A DNA stretch of 64,000 nucleotides, from positions 1,054,001-1,118,000 of the forward strand of contig NZ_JBANDL010000002.1 of NCBI RefSeq assembly GCF_037027445.1. The letters run 5' to 3'. This DNA comes from Lysobacter firmicutimachus (lineage in GTDB: Bacteria; Pseudomonadota; Gammaproteobacteria; Xanthomonadales; Xanthomonadaceae). The notes under the pieces are model-generated. The model searched no databases and was not told the DNA's origin. It was given only the letters and a program-made list of their open reading frames with translations. Shown in pieces: positions 56,033 through 64,000 of the stretch (within the stretch, counting starts at the first letter, position 1; the number at the start of each line of letters is the position of its first letter). Both the position numbers and the translations under genes were made by a program.

Positions 56033-57220
56033 TCAGGGCCTGCGCCAGGCGCGGATGTAGTCGACGTAGGTGATCGCCGACTGGGTCGCCGCCGCCGGCG
56101 GCTTGCCGGCGTAGACGAACTGGTCGACCAGGATCGAGGTTTCGATCTGGCTGGCGTTGGCGGTGGTGCGCACCAGGCGTCCGTCGATGTAGAAGCGGGT
56201 CGCGTCGGGGGCGATGTCGGCGCCGTAGACGTGGTAGTCGGCGCTGGGATCGAAGCCGGGCGTGTGCACGTGGCTGTCCAGCGCCTCCGCGCCGTTGCGG
56301 ATCACGTACTGGTTCAAGTACAGCCGGGTCTTGTTGTCGGAGTAGTACTCGAACACGTCGGTTTCGTTCCACTGCTGCGCGCCGGGCGCCTGGAAGGTCC
56401 AGAACGCCGGCCAGAATCCGGCTGCGGCGGGCAGCTTCATGCGCGCCTCGATGAAGCCGTAGCGGAAGTTGTAGCTCGGGTGCGAGGACAGCAGGCAGGA
56501 GGTCCAGTCGTAGCTGCGTCCGGAGGGCGACACCACGCGTTCGCGTTTGGCCAGCAAGCGCAGCGCGCCGCCGGCGACCGAACAGTTCGCGGCCTGGTTC
56601 CACTCCAGTTGCTGATTGCCGGGGTTGCCGTGGCCGTGGTCGGACTCGGCCGAAGAGGTGTCGGCCCATTTGCTCCAGTTCACGGCCGTCCCGTCGAACT
56701 CGTCGCCGAAGGCGTAGACCCAGTCGTTGCCGGCGCCGAGCGGGCGAGTCGCGGCCGGATCGCCGCCGGGCGCGGCGACGACCGTGAAGCTGCGTTCGGG
56801 GACGAGGTCGGTCCAGCGGCCGCCGGCGTAGTACGACAGCCAATAGCGGTACTGGCCGGGCGGGAAGCGGCCGCTGCCGATGAGGGTACGTTCGCTGGCG
56901 CCGACGCTGTAGCCGCTTTGGTGGCCGAGGTCGAAATTGCGCCCGCCGCCGTCGCGCACCGCGAACACGATCTGGTCGTAGACCACCGGCTGGGGGTTTT
57001 GCAGCCGGGCGCCGAACAGCACGGTCTGCTCGGCGGTGGGGGCCGGCAGGTCGCGGCCGATCGCACGCAGCGGGGTCGCGCCGACGGTTTCGTAGTCGAT
57101 CACGCCGGGCGGGGTAGCCCGGGTCGGACCGAGGGCCACCATCCCGCCGAAGGCCAGCGCGAGGGCGAGCAGGGCGGGCCGCGAAGCGGCGCGGCGGCGG
57201 TGCGGCGAGGGTGCGGACAT
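56033..57220 (-). CDS. Secreted family 16 glycoside hydrolase (laminarinase-like)
   Basis: This 395-residue secreted enzyme has a signal peptide (about 1-35), a linker/beta domain (about 40-155), and a GH16 catalytic domain (about 165-395) with the motif ETDVFE (Glu286 nucleophile, Asp288, Glu291 acid/base). WPAFWTFQAP and GFIEARMKLP are family blocks. GH16 enzymes of this type cut beta-1,3-glucans such as fungal cell walls, in line with the antifungal habit of Lysobacter, but agarase and porphyranase members share the motif. It is monocistronic. Confidence 0.9.
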   Translation of the reverse strand: MSAPSPHRRRAASRPALLALALAFGGMVALGPTRATPPGVIDYETVGATPLRAIGRDLPAPTAEQTVLFGARLQNPQPVVYDQIVFAVRDGGGRNFDLGHQSGYSVGASERTLIGSGRFPPGQYRYWLSYYAGGRWTDLVPERSFTVVAAPGGDPAATRPLGAGNDWVYAFGDEFDGTAVNWSKWADTSSAESDHGHGNPGNQQLEWNQAANCSVAGGALRLLAKRERVVSPSGRSYDWTSCLLSSHPSYNFRYGFIEARMKLPAAAGFWPAFWTFQAPGAQQWNETDVFEYYSDNKTRLYLNQYVIRNGAEALDSHVHTPGFDPSADYHVYGADIAPDATRFYIDGRLVRTTANASQIETSILVDQFVYAGKPPAAATQSAITYVDYIRAWRRP

Positions 57221-57389
57221 GGCGCCTCCGGTGCGCGGCGAGGCTGGCCGCGCGCTCTAGGTTGCGCAGTCTAGGAGCGCACCGGGGCCCGGCCTGTGCC
57301 GGCGGTCACCCGATTACAAGCTCTCTCGAGCGGGCGTTTCGGGGGAGCTCTTCGCGGGCCGCGTCGCGCCGGCCCGAAACGGCGCGGCC

Positions 57390-58049
57390 TCAGCGCTTAT
57401 GGCTCTTCTCGTGCGCCGAGCCGGTGTCCAGCGTCCAGCCGGCCAACTCGCCGGTGGTCGCGGCCAGCGAGTGCTCGAACGCGGCGACGACATCGCCGAC
57501 CTCGGTCGTCGCCGCCGGCGTCGACTGCAGGAAGGTGCGCTGCGCGACCACTTTCTGGTCGGGGTTGTGCAGCAGCTTGGCGTTGAGTTCGATCACCGCC
57601 GACGGCAGGGCCTGGCCGGCGTAATCGGATTCGAACCGGCGCAGGTCCAGCACCAGTTTGTAGTCGGCGCCGATGCCGCTGCCCTGGCGCGCCACGGCGG
57701 CGATCTTGCCGGAGTCCTCCAGCGTGCGCAGCAGCGCGTCTTCGATCATGGCGCTGGGCAGCTTGGCCCAGGCCGCGCCCTTGTAGACCTGGAACTCGTC
57801 GCCGTTGGGACGCACGGCGATGCGCAGGCTGTCGATCATGCGCGCTGCGGTCGGCGCGGTGACCGACAACTGCCAGTCGGCCTGCGGCCAGGCCGGGTCG
57901 GCCGCCACGCGCGGGTCCGGCGCGTACTGGGTGGTCGGGTTCTTCGGCTTTTCGTCGAGGATCGAGCAGCCGCCGAGCAGGGCGGCGGCGGCCAGCGCGG
58001 CGGCGAACGCGCGCAGCGCGGGCGGGGTCAGGGTCGGGATGCGGATCAT
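57390..58049 (-). CDS. ABC-type transport auxiliary lipoprotein (PqiC/YmbA-like)
   Basis: This 219-residue lipoprotein has the lipobox LLGGC (Cys about residue 28), then an ABC_trans_aux-like region (SVTAPTAARMIDSLRIAVRPNGDEFQVYKGAAWAKLPSAMIEDALL). It would act in the outer membrane with the MCE protein encoded just upstream. The start ATG (58047-58049 on the minus strand) overlaps the MCE stop. It is the last gene of the five-gene Mla-like operon. Confidence 0.88.
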   Translation of the reverse strand: MIRIPTLTPPALRAFAAALAAAALLGGCSILDEKPKNPTTQYAPDPRVAADPAWPQADWQLSVTAPTAARMIDSLRIAVRPNGDEFQVYKGAAWAKLPSAMIEDALLRTLEDSGKIAAVARQGSGIGADYKLVLDLRRFESDYAGQALPSAVIELNAKLLHNPDQKVVAQRTFLQSTPAATTEVGDVVAAFEHSLAATTGELAGWTLDTGSAHEKSHKR

Positions 58050-58987
58050 CGGGCGGCCGGCTCCGGTTCGAATTCCTTGGTGGCGTCGCGACCGAGCAGG
58101 TAGCGGGTCGGGTTGCTGTCGAGGCGGTCGCTGATCCGGCGCAGGTCGCGCACCAGCACGCGCAGCTCGGCCAGGGTCGGGCCGAGCTGGGCCAGGCCGT
58201 CGTTGGCGAAGCTGCTGATCGCGGCGCGATTGTCGTTGAGGATGCCGTTGGCGCCGGTGGCGGCCGAATCGAGCTTGGTCAGGGTGCTGTCGAGCTTGGC
58301 GACGATGCCCGGCAACTTGCCGGCGATCTCGCGGTCGACGGTCTCGACCGCGCGGTTGGTAGTGTTCAAGGTCGCGCTGAGCTGTTCGCTGGATTTGCGC
58401 GCGTTGGCGATCAGCGCGCGCAGGTCTTCGCGCTGGTCGGCGATCGAGCCGGTCAGCGATTCGATGTTGGCCAGGGTCTTGGAAACGTGCTCGACGTTGT
58501 CGTCGCTGAGCACCTGGTCCAGGCGCGCGACCAGGCGGTTGGCGGTGTCGGCGATGTTCTGCAGCGCCGAGGCCTCGGTCTGGATGATCGGGATCTCGCT
58601 GCCGCGTTCGGCGTCGGCCAGGGCCGGGCTGTTCGGGCTTCCGCCGGTGAGCTGGATGATCGGGCTGCCGGTGATGCCGGTCATCGACAGCTTGGCGCGG
58701 GTGTCGGTCTTGATCGGCGCGTCGGCCTGCAGGCGCAGCTTGGCGATGACCCGGCGCGGGTCGTCCGGCGCCAGGCTCAGCTGCTGCACGGTGCCGACCG
58801 AGATGCCGTTGTACTGCACGTTGCTGCCTTCGGACAGACCGGTCACCGGTTCGTTGAAGATCACCGCGTACTCGCGCCAGCCGCGCTCGGAGGAGTACTT
58901 CGCCGCCCACAACGCGAACAGCAACAGGAACAGCGTCACGAGAATCGTGAACGCGCCGATCAGGACGTAATTGGCCTTGGTTTCCAT
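58046..58987 (-). CDS. MCE-domain lipid-transport protein (MlaD-like)
   Basis: This 313-residue protein has an N-terminal TM (about 7-30, VLIGAFTILVTLFLLLFALW) and an MCE domain (about 38-120, FNEPVTGLSEGSNVQYNGISVGTVQQL...ITGSPIIQL). The helical tail (about 130-290) is longer than in E. coli MlaD and resembles PqiB/LetB-type single-MCE proteins. It carries phospholipids between membranes with the ABC permease and ATPase. The upstream gene in the operon is the CPBP protease. Confidence 0.9.
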   Translation of the reverse strand: METKANYVLIGAFTILVTLFLLLFALWAAKYSSERGWREYAVIFNEPVTGLSEGSNVQYNGISVGTVQQLSLAPDDPRRVIAKLRLQADAPIKTDTRAKLSMTGITGSPIIQLTGGSPNSPALADAERGSEIPIIQTEASALQNIADTANRLVARLDQVLSDDNVEHVSKTLANIESLTGSIADQREDLRALIANARKSSEQLSATLNTTNRAVETVDREIAGKLPGIVAKLDSTLTKLDSAATGANGILNDNRAAISSFANDGLAQLGPTLAELRVLVRDLRRISDRLDSNPTRYLLGRDATKEFEPEPAAR

Positions 58988-59033
58988 CAGGCACCTTCAG
59001 TACGACTGGGCGTCGCCGCCGCTTTGGCCGGCA

Positions 59034-59957
59034 TCATGCCAGCATGGGATAGGTAAACGCGGTGAAATGAATGAAGTTCAGGCCGAAGTGAGCCAAAACC
59101 GCGCCGAACAGACCGCCGCGGCGGTAGGCCCAGCCGTAGGCCAGCCCGGCCAGGGTCGCCAGCAGCACCCAGCGCGCGCCGCCGCCGGCATGGACCAGGC
59201 CGAAGGCCAGCGCCGACACCACGATCGCCAGCGCATCGCCGTGGCGCAGCGCGCGCCAGCGCTGTTGCAATGCCTGCTGCAGATAGCCACGGAACATCGC
59301 CTCTTCGGTCAGCGCCACCAGCAGCAGGTTGTTGGCCGCCCACAGCGGGGCGAAGCCCGGCCATTTCGGCGCCCAGGCGACCACGCCCAGCAGCAGAGCC
59401 AGGCCCAGGCAGGCGAGAGCGGCGGCGCCGGCACCGATCGCGCCGGCGCCCAGTGCCGCGCCCCAGCCCGGACCGAACAATGGCGGATGCGCGGGCGCGG
59501 CGACATCGCCGCCGCCTTTGCCGTGCGCGCTGGCGCCGATCCAGCACAGCAGCAGCCAGAACCCGGCCAGCGGCTTGTCGAAGTTGAGGTACAGCGACAT
59601 CGGCGCGGCGTCCGCGCTCAGGCGCAGGCCGTCGGCCAGTTGCGGGTTGCGGAAACCCGGCATCAGGTGCAGGCCGAGCGCGAAGGCGACCACGACGAAC
59701 AGGGCGTGGCCGGCGACCCGCGCCGGTTTGGCCCGCGCCGGGCGCACCAGCCATGCAGCCAGGCCGAGCAGGGCGAAGGCGGCCAGTGCCGGCGGCGCGA
59801 GCAGGCCAAGCGCGAAACCGGCGCCGACCGCGACGGCGAGCAAGACCGCGCTGAGCGCATGCGCGCGCGGCCACCACAGCAGGGCCGCAGCCAGGCACAG
59901 CACGCCCCAGGCGGCGAGGCTCGGCAGCTGCGCAGGGTCCGGGGGCCAACCGCTCAT
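59034..59957 (-). CDS. CPBP-family intramembrane metalloprotease
   Basis: This 307-residue membrane protein has about eight TM segments. The CPBP motifs are in order: EEAMFRGYLQQAL (motif 1, Glu-Glu and Arg), ALAFGLVHAGGG (motif 2, His), and HFGLNFIHF (motif 3, His). Such proteins are CAAX-type proteases, often of unknown substrate in bacteria. Its ATG overlaps the stop of the ATPase gene upstream and it lies 46 bases before the MCE gene, so it is embedded in the lipid-transport operon, which suggests processing or regulation of a component. Confidence 0.86.
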   Translation of the reverse strand: MSGWPPDPAQLPSLAAWGVLCLAAALLWWPRAHALSAVLLAVAVGAGFALGLLAPPALAAFALLGLAAWLVRPARAKPARVAGHALFVVVAFALGLHLMPGFRNPQLADGLRLSADAAPMSLYLNFDKPLAGFWLLLCWIGASAHGKGGGDVAAPAHPPLFGPGWGAALGAGAIGAGAAALACLGLALLLGVVAWAPKWPGFAPLWAANNLLLVALTEEAMFRGYLQQALQQRWRALRHGDALAIVVSALAFGLVHAGGGARWVLLATLAGLAYGWAYRRGGLFGAVLAHFGLNFIHFTAFTYPMLA

Positions 59958-60748
59958 GCGCCGGCCGCGTCCGCGTCGCGGAGGTTGCGCGCGCGCGTGA
60001 CCTGGGCGGCGCGCGCGCGCGGGCCGTGGAAGTACTCCTGCACCCAGGGATGATCGAGCCGTTCGACGTCCTCGATCGGCGCGCAGGCGACGACCTTCTT
60101 GTCGGCCAGCACCGCGATGCGGTCGCAGATCGCGTACAGGGTGTCGAGGTCGTGGGTGATCAGGAACACGGTCAGGCCCAGCGCCTGCTGCAAGGTGCGG
60201 ATCAGGCGGTCGAAGGCGGCGGCGCCGATCGGGTCGAGGCCGGCGGTGGGCTCGTCGAGGAACAGCAGCGGCGGGTCCAGGGCCAGTGCGCGCGCCAGGC
60301 CGGCGCGCTTGCGCATGCCGCCGGACAGCTGCGAGGGCAGCTTGTCGATCGCATCGGCGGGCAGGCCGGACAGCTTGACCTTGAGCAGGGCCAGTTCGTA
60401 GCGCAGCGAGTCGGGCAGTTCGCCGTGGTACTCCTTGAGCGGCACCTGCACGTTTTCGCCGACGGTCAGCGAGGAGAACAGCGCGCCGTCCTGGAACAGC
60501 ACCCCGGTATTGCGCTCGATCTCGCGGCGCAGCCGCGGGTCGGGGCTGCGCGCGTCGATGCCGAGTACCTCGATCTCGCCGGCGTCGGGCCGGCGCAGGC
60601 CGAGGATGGAGCGCATCATCACCGACTTGCCGGTGCCCGAGCCGCCGACCACGCCGAGGATCTCGCCGCGGCGCACGTCCAGGTCCAGCCCGTCGTGCAC
60701 GCGCTGTTCGCCGAATTGGTTGACCAGGCCGCGGATGCGGATGATCAC
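59954..60748 (-). CDS. ABC transporter ATP-binding protein (MlaF-like)
   Basis: This 264-residue ATPase has Walker A GVVGGSGTGKS, signature LSGGMRKRAGLARAL, Walker B PLLFLDEPTAGLDP and switch His (ITHDLD). The MlaF type is shown by its partners: permease upstream, MCE protein and lipoprotein downstream. The GTG at 60748 with GAAGG upstream is preferred. A longer version from TTG 60805 would place the GATTGGG heptamer repeat inside the N-terminus, but the repeat lies outside genes in its other copies. Confidence 0.86.
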   Translation of the reverse strand: MIIRIRGLVNQFGEQRVHDGLDLDVRRGEILGVVGGSGTGKSVMMRSILGLRRPDAGEIEVLGIDARSPDPRLRREIERNTGVLFQDGALFSSLTVGENVQVPLKEYHGELPDSLRYELALLKVKLSGLPADAIDKLPSQLSGGMRKRAGLARALALDPPLLFLDEPTAGLDPIGAAAFDRLIRTLQQALGLTVFLITHDLDTLYAICDRIAVLADKKVVACAPIEDVERLDHPWVQEYFHGPRARAAQVTRARNLRDADAAGA

Positions 60749-60774
60749 GTCGTCGCCTTCGGCGCCGACGTCGG

Positions 60775-60802
60775 GATTGGGGAGTGGGGAGTGGGGAGTG
60801 GT
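60775..60802. repeat. Heptamer repeat GATTGGG/GAGTGGG, four units
   Basis: GATTGGG, GAGTGGG, GAGTGGG and GAGTGGT run in tandem between the permease and ATPase genes. On the minus strand this is the same family as AATCCC[C/G] at 11429-11456. Whether it is coding depends on the ATPase start; I favour non-coding. Confidence 0.75.
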
Positions 60803-60853
60803 CAAAGCAGGGCTCCGTTGGGGTACGGCAGCGCTCGGCTTTGGCCTTTAGCC

Positions 60854-60881
60854 AATCCCGAATCCCGAATCCCGGATCCCG
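60854..60881. repeat. Heptamer repeat AATCCCG, four units
   Basis: AATCCCG three times and GATCCCG once run in tandem, just beyond the 3' end of the permease gene. Together with 60775-60802 the two blocks flank a 51-base stretch and are inverse in orientation. Confidence 0.8.
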
Positions 60882-60884
60882 GCC

Positions 60885-62006
60885 TCACCAGCCCATCTCC
60901 ATGAACCAGATCGCGAAGAACGCGTCGAGCACGATCACCAGCGAGATCGCCTGGACCACGCTGGAGGTGGTGCGTTCGCCGACCGATTGCGCGGTGCCCT
61001 TGACCTGCAGGCCCTCCAGGCAGCCGATCAGGCCGATCAGCAGGGCGAACACCGGGGCCTTGGACATGCCGACCAGGAAATGGCGCAGCTGCATGGTGTC
61101 GTGCATGCGCGTCAGGTACTGCGGCGGCGGGATGTCCAGGCCGTAGGCGCCGACGGTGAGGCCGCCCAGCAGGCCGGCGACCATGGCGATGAAGGTGAGC
61201 AGCGGCAGCATCACCAGCAGCGCCAGCACGCGCGGGATCACCAGCAGGTCGATCGGGTCCATGCCCAGGGTGCGGATCGCATCGACCTCTTCGCGGCTGA
61301 CCATCGCGCCGATCTGCGCGGTGAAGGCGCTGGCGGTGCGGCCTGCCAGCACGATCGCGGTCAACAGCACGCCGAACTCGCGCAGGAAGGAGATGCTGAC
61401 CAGTTCGACCACGAAAATGGTGGCGCCGAAGTCTTTGAGGATGGTCGAGCCGAGGAAGGCCACCACCGCGCCGACCAGGTAGCAGAGCAGGGCGATCAGC
61501 GGCACCGCGTCGAGGCCGACCTGCTCCATGTGGTGCACGGTCGCGGTCGGCCGGAAACGGCCCGGGCTCTTGAACAGCCGCAGCATCTTGACCAGGGTTT
61601 CGCCGAAGAAGGCGACCAGGGCCAGCACTTCCTTCCAGTTGTCGGTGACCGCGAAGCCCAGGCGCGCGAGCGCGGCCTGGAAGCCGTACTCGCGCTTCTT
61701 CTTCGGCCGCTCGTCGGCGACGTCCTCGATCGCGCTGACCAGGGCGCGGTGGCTGTCGTGGAAGGAGAACGCGGTGTCGAAATCGAGTTGGCGGCGGCGC
61801 GCATAGCGCATCAGCTGCAGCACGCCGACCGAATCCAGGCGTTCGACCCCGCGCGCATCGATCTCGGTCGCGCCTTCCGGCGCATTCTTGAGCGCGTCGC
61901 CGATGCGCAGGGCGTGTTCCAGCGTCCAACAGCCGGACAGGCGCAGGCGCGAAGGCGCTTGGCCGTCGGCGGCGATTTCCGGCGCGTGCGAGGTCGATGC
62001 GGTCAT
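60885..62006 (-). CDS. ABC permease with N-terminal STAS domain (MlaE-like)
   Basis: This protein of about 373 residues has an N-terminal STAS region (about 15-105, LRLSGCWTLEHALRIGDAL and GVERLDSVGVLQLM) fused to the MlaE/YrbE permease (about 120-373, with GRTASAFTAQIGAMVSREEVDAIRTLGMDP). E. coli splits these functions between MlaB and MlaE. ATG 62006 with GAGAG upstream is preferred over ATG 62069, which has no Shine-Dalgarno. It is the first gene of the operon permease-ATPase-CPBP-MCE-lipoprotein, presumably for phospholipid transport that keeps the outer membrane asymmetric. Confidence 0.88.
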   Translation of the reverse strand: MTASTSHAPEIAADGQAPSRLRLSGCWTLEHALRIGDALKNAPEGATEIDARGVERLDSVGVLQLMRYARRRQLDFDTAFSFHDSHRALVSAIEDVADERPKKKREYGFQAALARLGFAVTDNWKEVLALVAFFGETLVKMLRLFKSPGRFRPTATVHHMEQVGLDAVPLIALLCYLVGAVVAFLGSTILKDFGATIFVVELVSISFLREFGVLLTAIVLAGRTASAFTAQIGAMVSREEVDAIRTLGMDPIDLLVIPRVLALLVMLPLLTFIAMVAGLLGGLTVGAYGLDIPPPQYLTRMHDTMQLRHFLVGMSKAPVFALLIGLIGCLEGLQVKGTAQSVGERTTSSVVQAISLVIVLDAFFAIWFMEMGW

Positions 62007-62224
62007 AGGCTCTCGGGCGGGAGAATACAGGCTAGGAGCGGACAGGTGAGTGTCGGGTGTGCGGTCCATGCGGGGGCGTGCGGGGCCGCTTATGCGACAG
62101 CGCCTCGCTCGCGCGCGGCGGGATCGGGCCGGCGCGGCCGCATCCGCCTGACTCTGACTGCCGCATGCACCGGCGGCGCGCGGCGTCTGCCCAGCGACGC
62201 GCGCGCATGCGATGCTTCGCGGCT

Positions 62225-63475
62225 ATGTCCGCCCCGCATCCGCTCAGCGCCACCAGCTACGCGGCCCGCATCGCCTTCGTGGTCGAGCTGGCCGAACGCC
62301 TGCACAGCTATGGCACCACGGCTCAGCGCCTGGAAGCGGCGGTGACCGCAGTGGCGCAGAAGCTGCGCCTGGAATGCGAGCCCTGGTCCAATCCGACCGG
62401 GTTGATCCTGACCTTCAGCGACCCGCAACGACCGCTGGGCGACAGCGACACCACCCGGGTCATCCGGCTGCCGCCGGGCGAGAACGATCTGTACCGGCTC
62501 AGCGAAACCGACCGCATCGCCGAGGAGGTGATGGCCGGCCGGCTCGACCTGGCCGCCGGGCATGCCGCCCTGGAGGCGTTGGACCGGCCGCGCACCCGGC
62601 GCTGGCGGGCGATGCAGGTGATCGCCTACGGCCTGGCCGCCGGCGCGGTCGCCAGCCTGCTGCGCCTGCCCTGGCTGGACATCGGCGTGGCCGCGGTGAA
62701 CGGCCTGATGATCGGCCTGCTGGTGGACTTCTCCGGCCAGCGGCCGCGACTGCGCGAGGCGCTGGAAGCGATCGCCGGCGTGTTCGCCGCCGCCGCGACC
62801 GTGCTGGCGGCCAATTTCGTCGCTCCGTTGAACCAGAACACGGTGATCATCGCCTCGCTGATCGTGCTGCTGCCCGGTATGGCGCTGACCAACGCGGTCA
62901 ACGAGCTGACCAGCCAGCATCTGGTCTCGGGCACCGCGCGTTTCGCCGGCGCGGTCACCACGGTGGTCAAACTCGCGGTCGGCACGGTGATCGGCCTGTA
63001 CCTGGCCGACCTGATCGGGTTGGAGCCGGTGGTGCGGGCCTGGCGTCCGCAGGAGTCGTGGGTGGAATGGTGCGGCCTGGCGGTATCGGCCTATGCCTTC
63101 GCGGTTTTGTTCCGCGCCGATCGCCGCGATTATCCCAAGGTGATGGCGGCGGCCGCGGGCGGTTATCTGATTTCGCGTTTCGGCGGCCTGGCCTGGGGCA
63201 ACCCGGCGGGGATCTTCCTCGCCGCCCTGGTCATGACCGCGCTCGGCAACGCCTATGCGCGCTGGGGCAACCGGCCCGGCGCGATCATCCGCGTGCCCGG
63301 CATCATCCTGCTGGTGCCCGGCAGCGTGAGCCTGCGCGGGCTGCTGACCATGCTGCAGCAGCAGGACGTCCACGTCGGCCAGGACGCGGTGCTGGCGGTG
63401 GTCAATATCCTGTTGGCGCTGATCGCCGGGCTGATATTCGGCAATCTGCTGTTGCCGGCCCGGCGCAATCTCTGA
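62225..63475 (+). CDS. Threonine/serine exporter family protein (ThrE-like)
   Basis: This 416-residue protein has an N-terminal ThrE/DUF1212 domain (about 1-250) starting FVVELAERLHSYGTTAQRLE, followed by ten hydrophobic segments; the second half (about 270-416) is a DUF3815-like ThrE_2 domain with PGIILLVPGSVSLRGLLTML. Homologues export threonine and serine in Corynebacterium. ATG 62225 gives the natural start; ATG 62207 is an alternative. It is monocistronic and divergent from the Mla-type operon. Confidence 0.88.
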   Translation: MSAPHPLSATSYAARIAFVVELAERLHSYGTTAQRLEAAVTAVAQKLRLECEPWSNPTGLILTFSDPQRPLGDSDTTRVIRLPPGENDLYRLSETDRIAEEVMAGRLDLAAGHAALEALDRPRTRRWRAMQVIAYGLAAGAVASLLRLPWLDIGVAAVNGLMIGLLVDFSGQRPRLREALEAIAGVFAAAATVLAANFVAPLNQNTVIIASLIVLLPGMALTNAVNELTSQHLVSGTARFAGAVTTVVKLAVGTVIGLYLADLIGLEPVVRAWRPQESWVEWCGLAVSAYAFAVLFRADRRDYPKVMAAAAGGYLISRFGGLAWGNPAGIFLAALVMTALGNAYARWGNRPGAIIRVPGIILLVPGSVSLRGLLTMLQQQDVHVGQDAVLAVVNILLALIAGLIFGNLLLPARRNL

Positions 63476-63558
63476 TCCGGCTCCGCCGGGCGCCGATCCG
63501 GCCGCCTGCGTCCCCGGCCGAGTCCGGCCGGCTCCCATTCCCTGGCGGGTCGAATTCG

Positions 63559-63594
63559 CCGCACCGCTCCCCCGGGCAGCGGTGCGGCCGGTTT
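63559..63594. terminator. Terminator after the ThrE-like gene
   Basis: CCGCACCGCT and AGCGGTGCGG form a perfect 10-base stem with a short C/G-rich loop, followed by CCGGTTTTT. Confidence 0.75.
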
Positions 63595-63649
63595 TTCGCC
63601 GACGCAATGGAAAACGCCGGCGGCTGCCGGCGCCTGCGGCCGAAGCCGG

Positions 63650-64000
63650 TTACTTGATCAGGAAATCGTCGAGCTTGCGGCCCGCGGCGGTGTAGGCGGC
63701 CAGCCAGCGCGGCTGCTTGCCGCGACCGGTCCAGGTTTCGCCGGTATTGGCCGGATTGCGGTACTTCGGCGCGACCTTGCCGAGCGGCTTGCGCGCCTTG
63801 CGCACGCCGGCGGCGGCCGGCTTGGCGGCCTTGGGGCCGGCCTTGGCGGCGCGCGGTGCGGACGCGGCGCCGAACAGTTCTTCGATGGTGTAGCCCTCGG
63901 CCTTGACCAGCTGGGCGATTTTCTTGCGCACTGCAGCAACCGGCTTGCGCTTGTTGAGCGTGGTTTTGCGCTTCTTGGCCTGGCTGATCAGGGATTCGAG
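63650..64000 (-). CDS. H-NS-like histone-family DNA-binding protein (partial; 5' end beyond the window)
   Basis: The 117 codons in the window lack the start. The readable sequence runs ...SLISQAKKRKTTLNKRKP, then an Ala/Lys/Pro-rich linker with KAGPKAAKPAAAGVRKARKP, then the C-terminal H-NS DNA-binding motif YRNPANTGETWTGRGKQPRWL (H-NS core about 35-40 residues from the end). It is a xenogeneic silencer type protein that compacts A+T-rich DNA. The apparent ATG/GTG starts inside the window are internal. The length of the missing N-terminus is unknown. Confidence 0.85.
   Translation of the reverse strand, partial: LESLISQAKKRKTTLNKRKPVAAVRKKIAQLVKAEGYTIEELFGAASAPRAAKAGPKAAKPAAAGVRKARKPLGKVAPKYRNPANTGETWTGRGKQPRWLAAYTAAGRKLDDFLIK

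Overview
The window is very GC-rich, densely packed bacterial chromosome. Gene order and protein content point to a gammaproteobacterium of the family Xanthomonadaceae, most likely Lysobacter. The clues are: trp genes split into trpE and trpGDC; a Clp-type CRP homologue next to speD, coq7 and rplM-rpsI; a rhamnan O-antigen locus of the Xanthomonas wxc type; a bifunctional XanB; and secreted lytic-type proteins (an M23 peptidase with BTRD1-like repeats and a GH16 glucanase). No CRISPR array, complete insertion sequence or complete prophage is seen.

Layout. 0-8.9 kb holds tryptophan biosynthesis: trpE (152-1627), then a two-component system, then trpG-trpD-(ABM protein)-trpC-(HAD phosphatase). 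9-14.6 kb has a GNAT enzyme, clp, speD, coq7, a GlcF-like Fe-S protein, rplM-rpsI and tRNA-Gln(CTG). 14.7-21 kb has a second GNAT enzyme, an ECF sigma factor with its membrane Ser/Thr kinase-TPR partner, and a secreted M23 peptidase. 21.3-29.3 kb holds fumarylacetoacetase-family and maleylacetoacetate isomerase genes (tyrosine catabolism), pilU, two envelope coiled-coil proteins, a YdcH protein and the cbs-metB transsulfuration pair. 29.4-44.5 kb is an O-antigen island. A rightward operon (GT4, wzm, wzt, methyltransferase, rmd, gmd, tandem GT4) would make and export a D-rhamnose polymer. It converges with a leftward, more A+T-rich operon of overlapping genes (aminotransferase, GtrB-like, WxcM, GtrA, large membrane protein) that would add a 3-acetamido-3,6-dideoxyhexose side group. 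44.7-55.2 kb holds etfAB, a tailspike-like beta-helix gene, a mutarotase, xanB (the GDP-mannose source for rmd/gmd), an ATP-grasp protein, scoAB and ETF-ubiquinone oxidoreductase. 55.4-64 kb has AlkB, GH16, an Mla-type lipid transport operon containing a CPBP protease gene, a ThrE-type exporter and the 3' part of an H-NS gene.

Main discovery candidate. trpE and trpGDC are each preceded by an unannotated, homologous leader element. Each has the same TACAGT box six bases before an ATG, a 47-codon ORF with a Gly-Trp-Arg-Trp-Trp run, a hairpin over those Trp codons, and a Shine-Dalgarno plus GTG start exactly 106 bases after the leader ATG and inside the leader ORF. In the first element that GTG is the trpE start. 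In the second it opens a 90-codon ORF that crosses a C-rich, G-poor tract and ends 13 bases inside trpG. Neither element shows an intrinsic terminator. This suggests tryptophan control by translational start-site masking, and for trpGDC possibly translation-dependent protection from Rho, rather than classical terminator attenuation.
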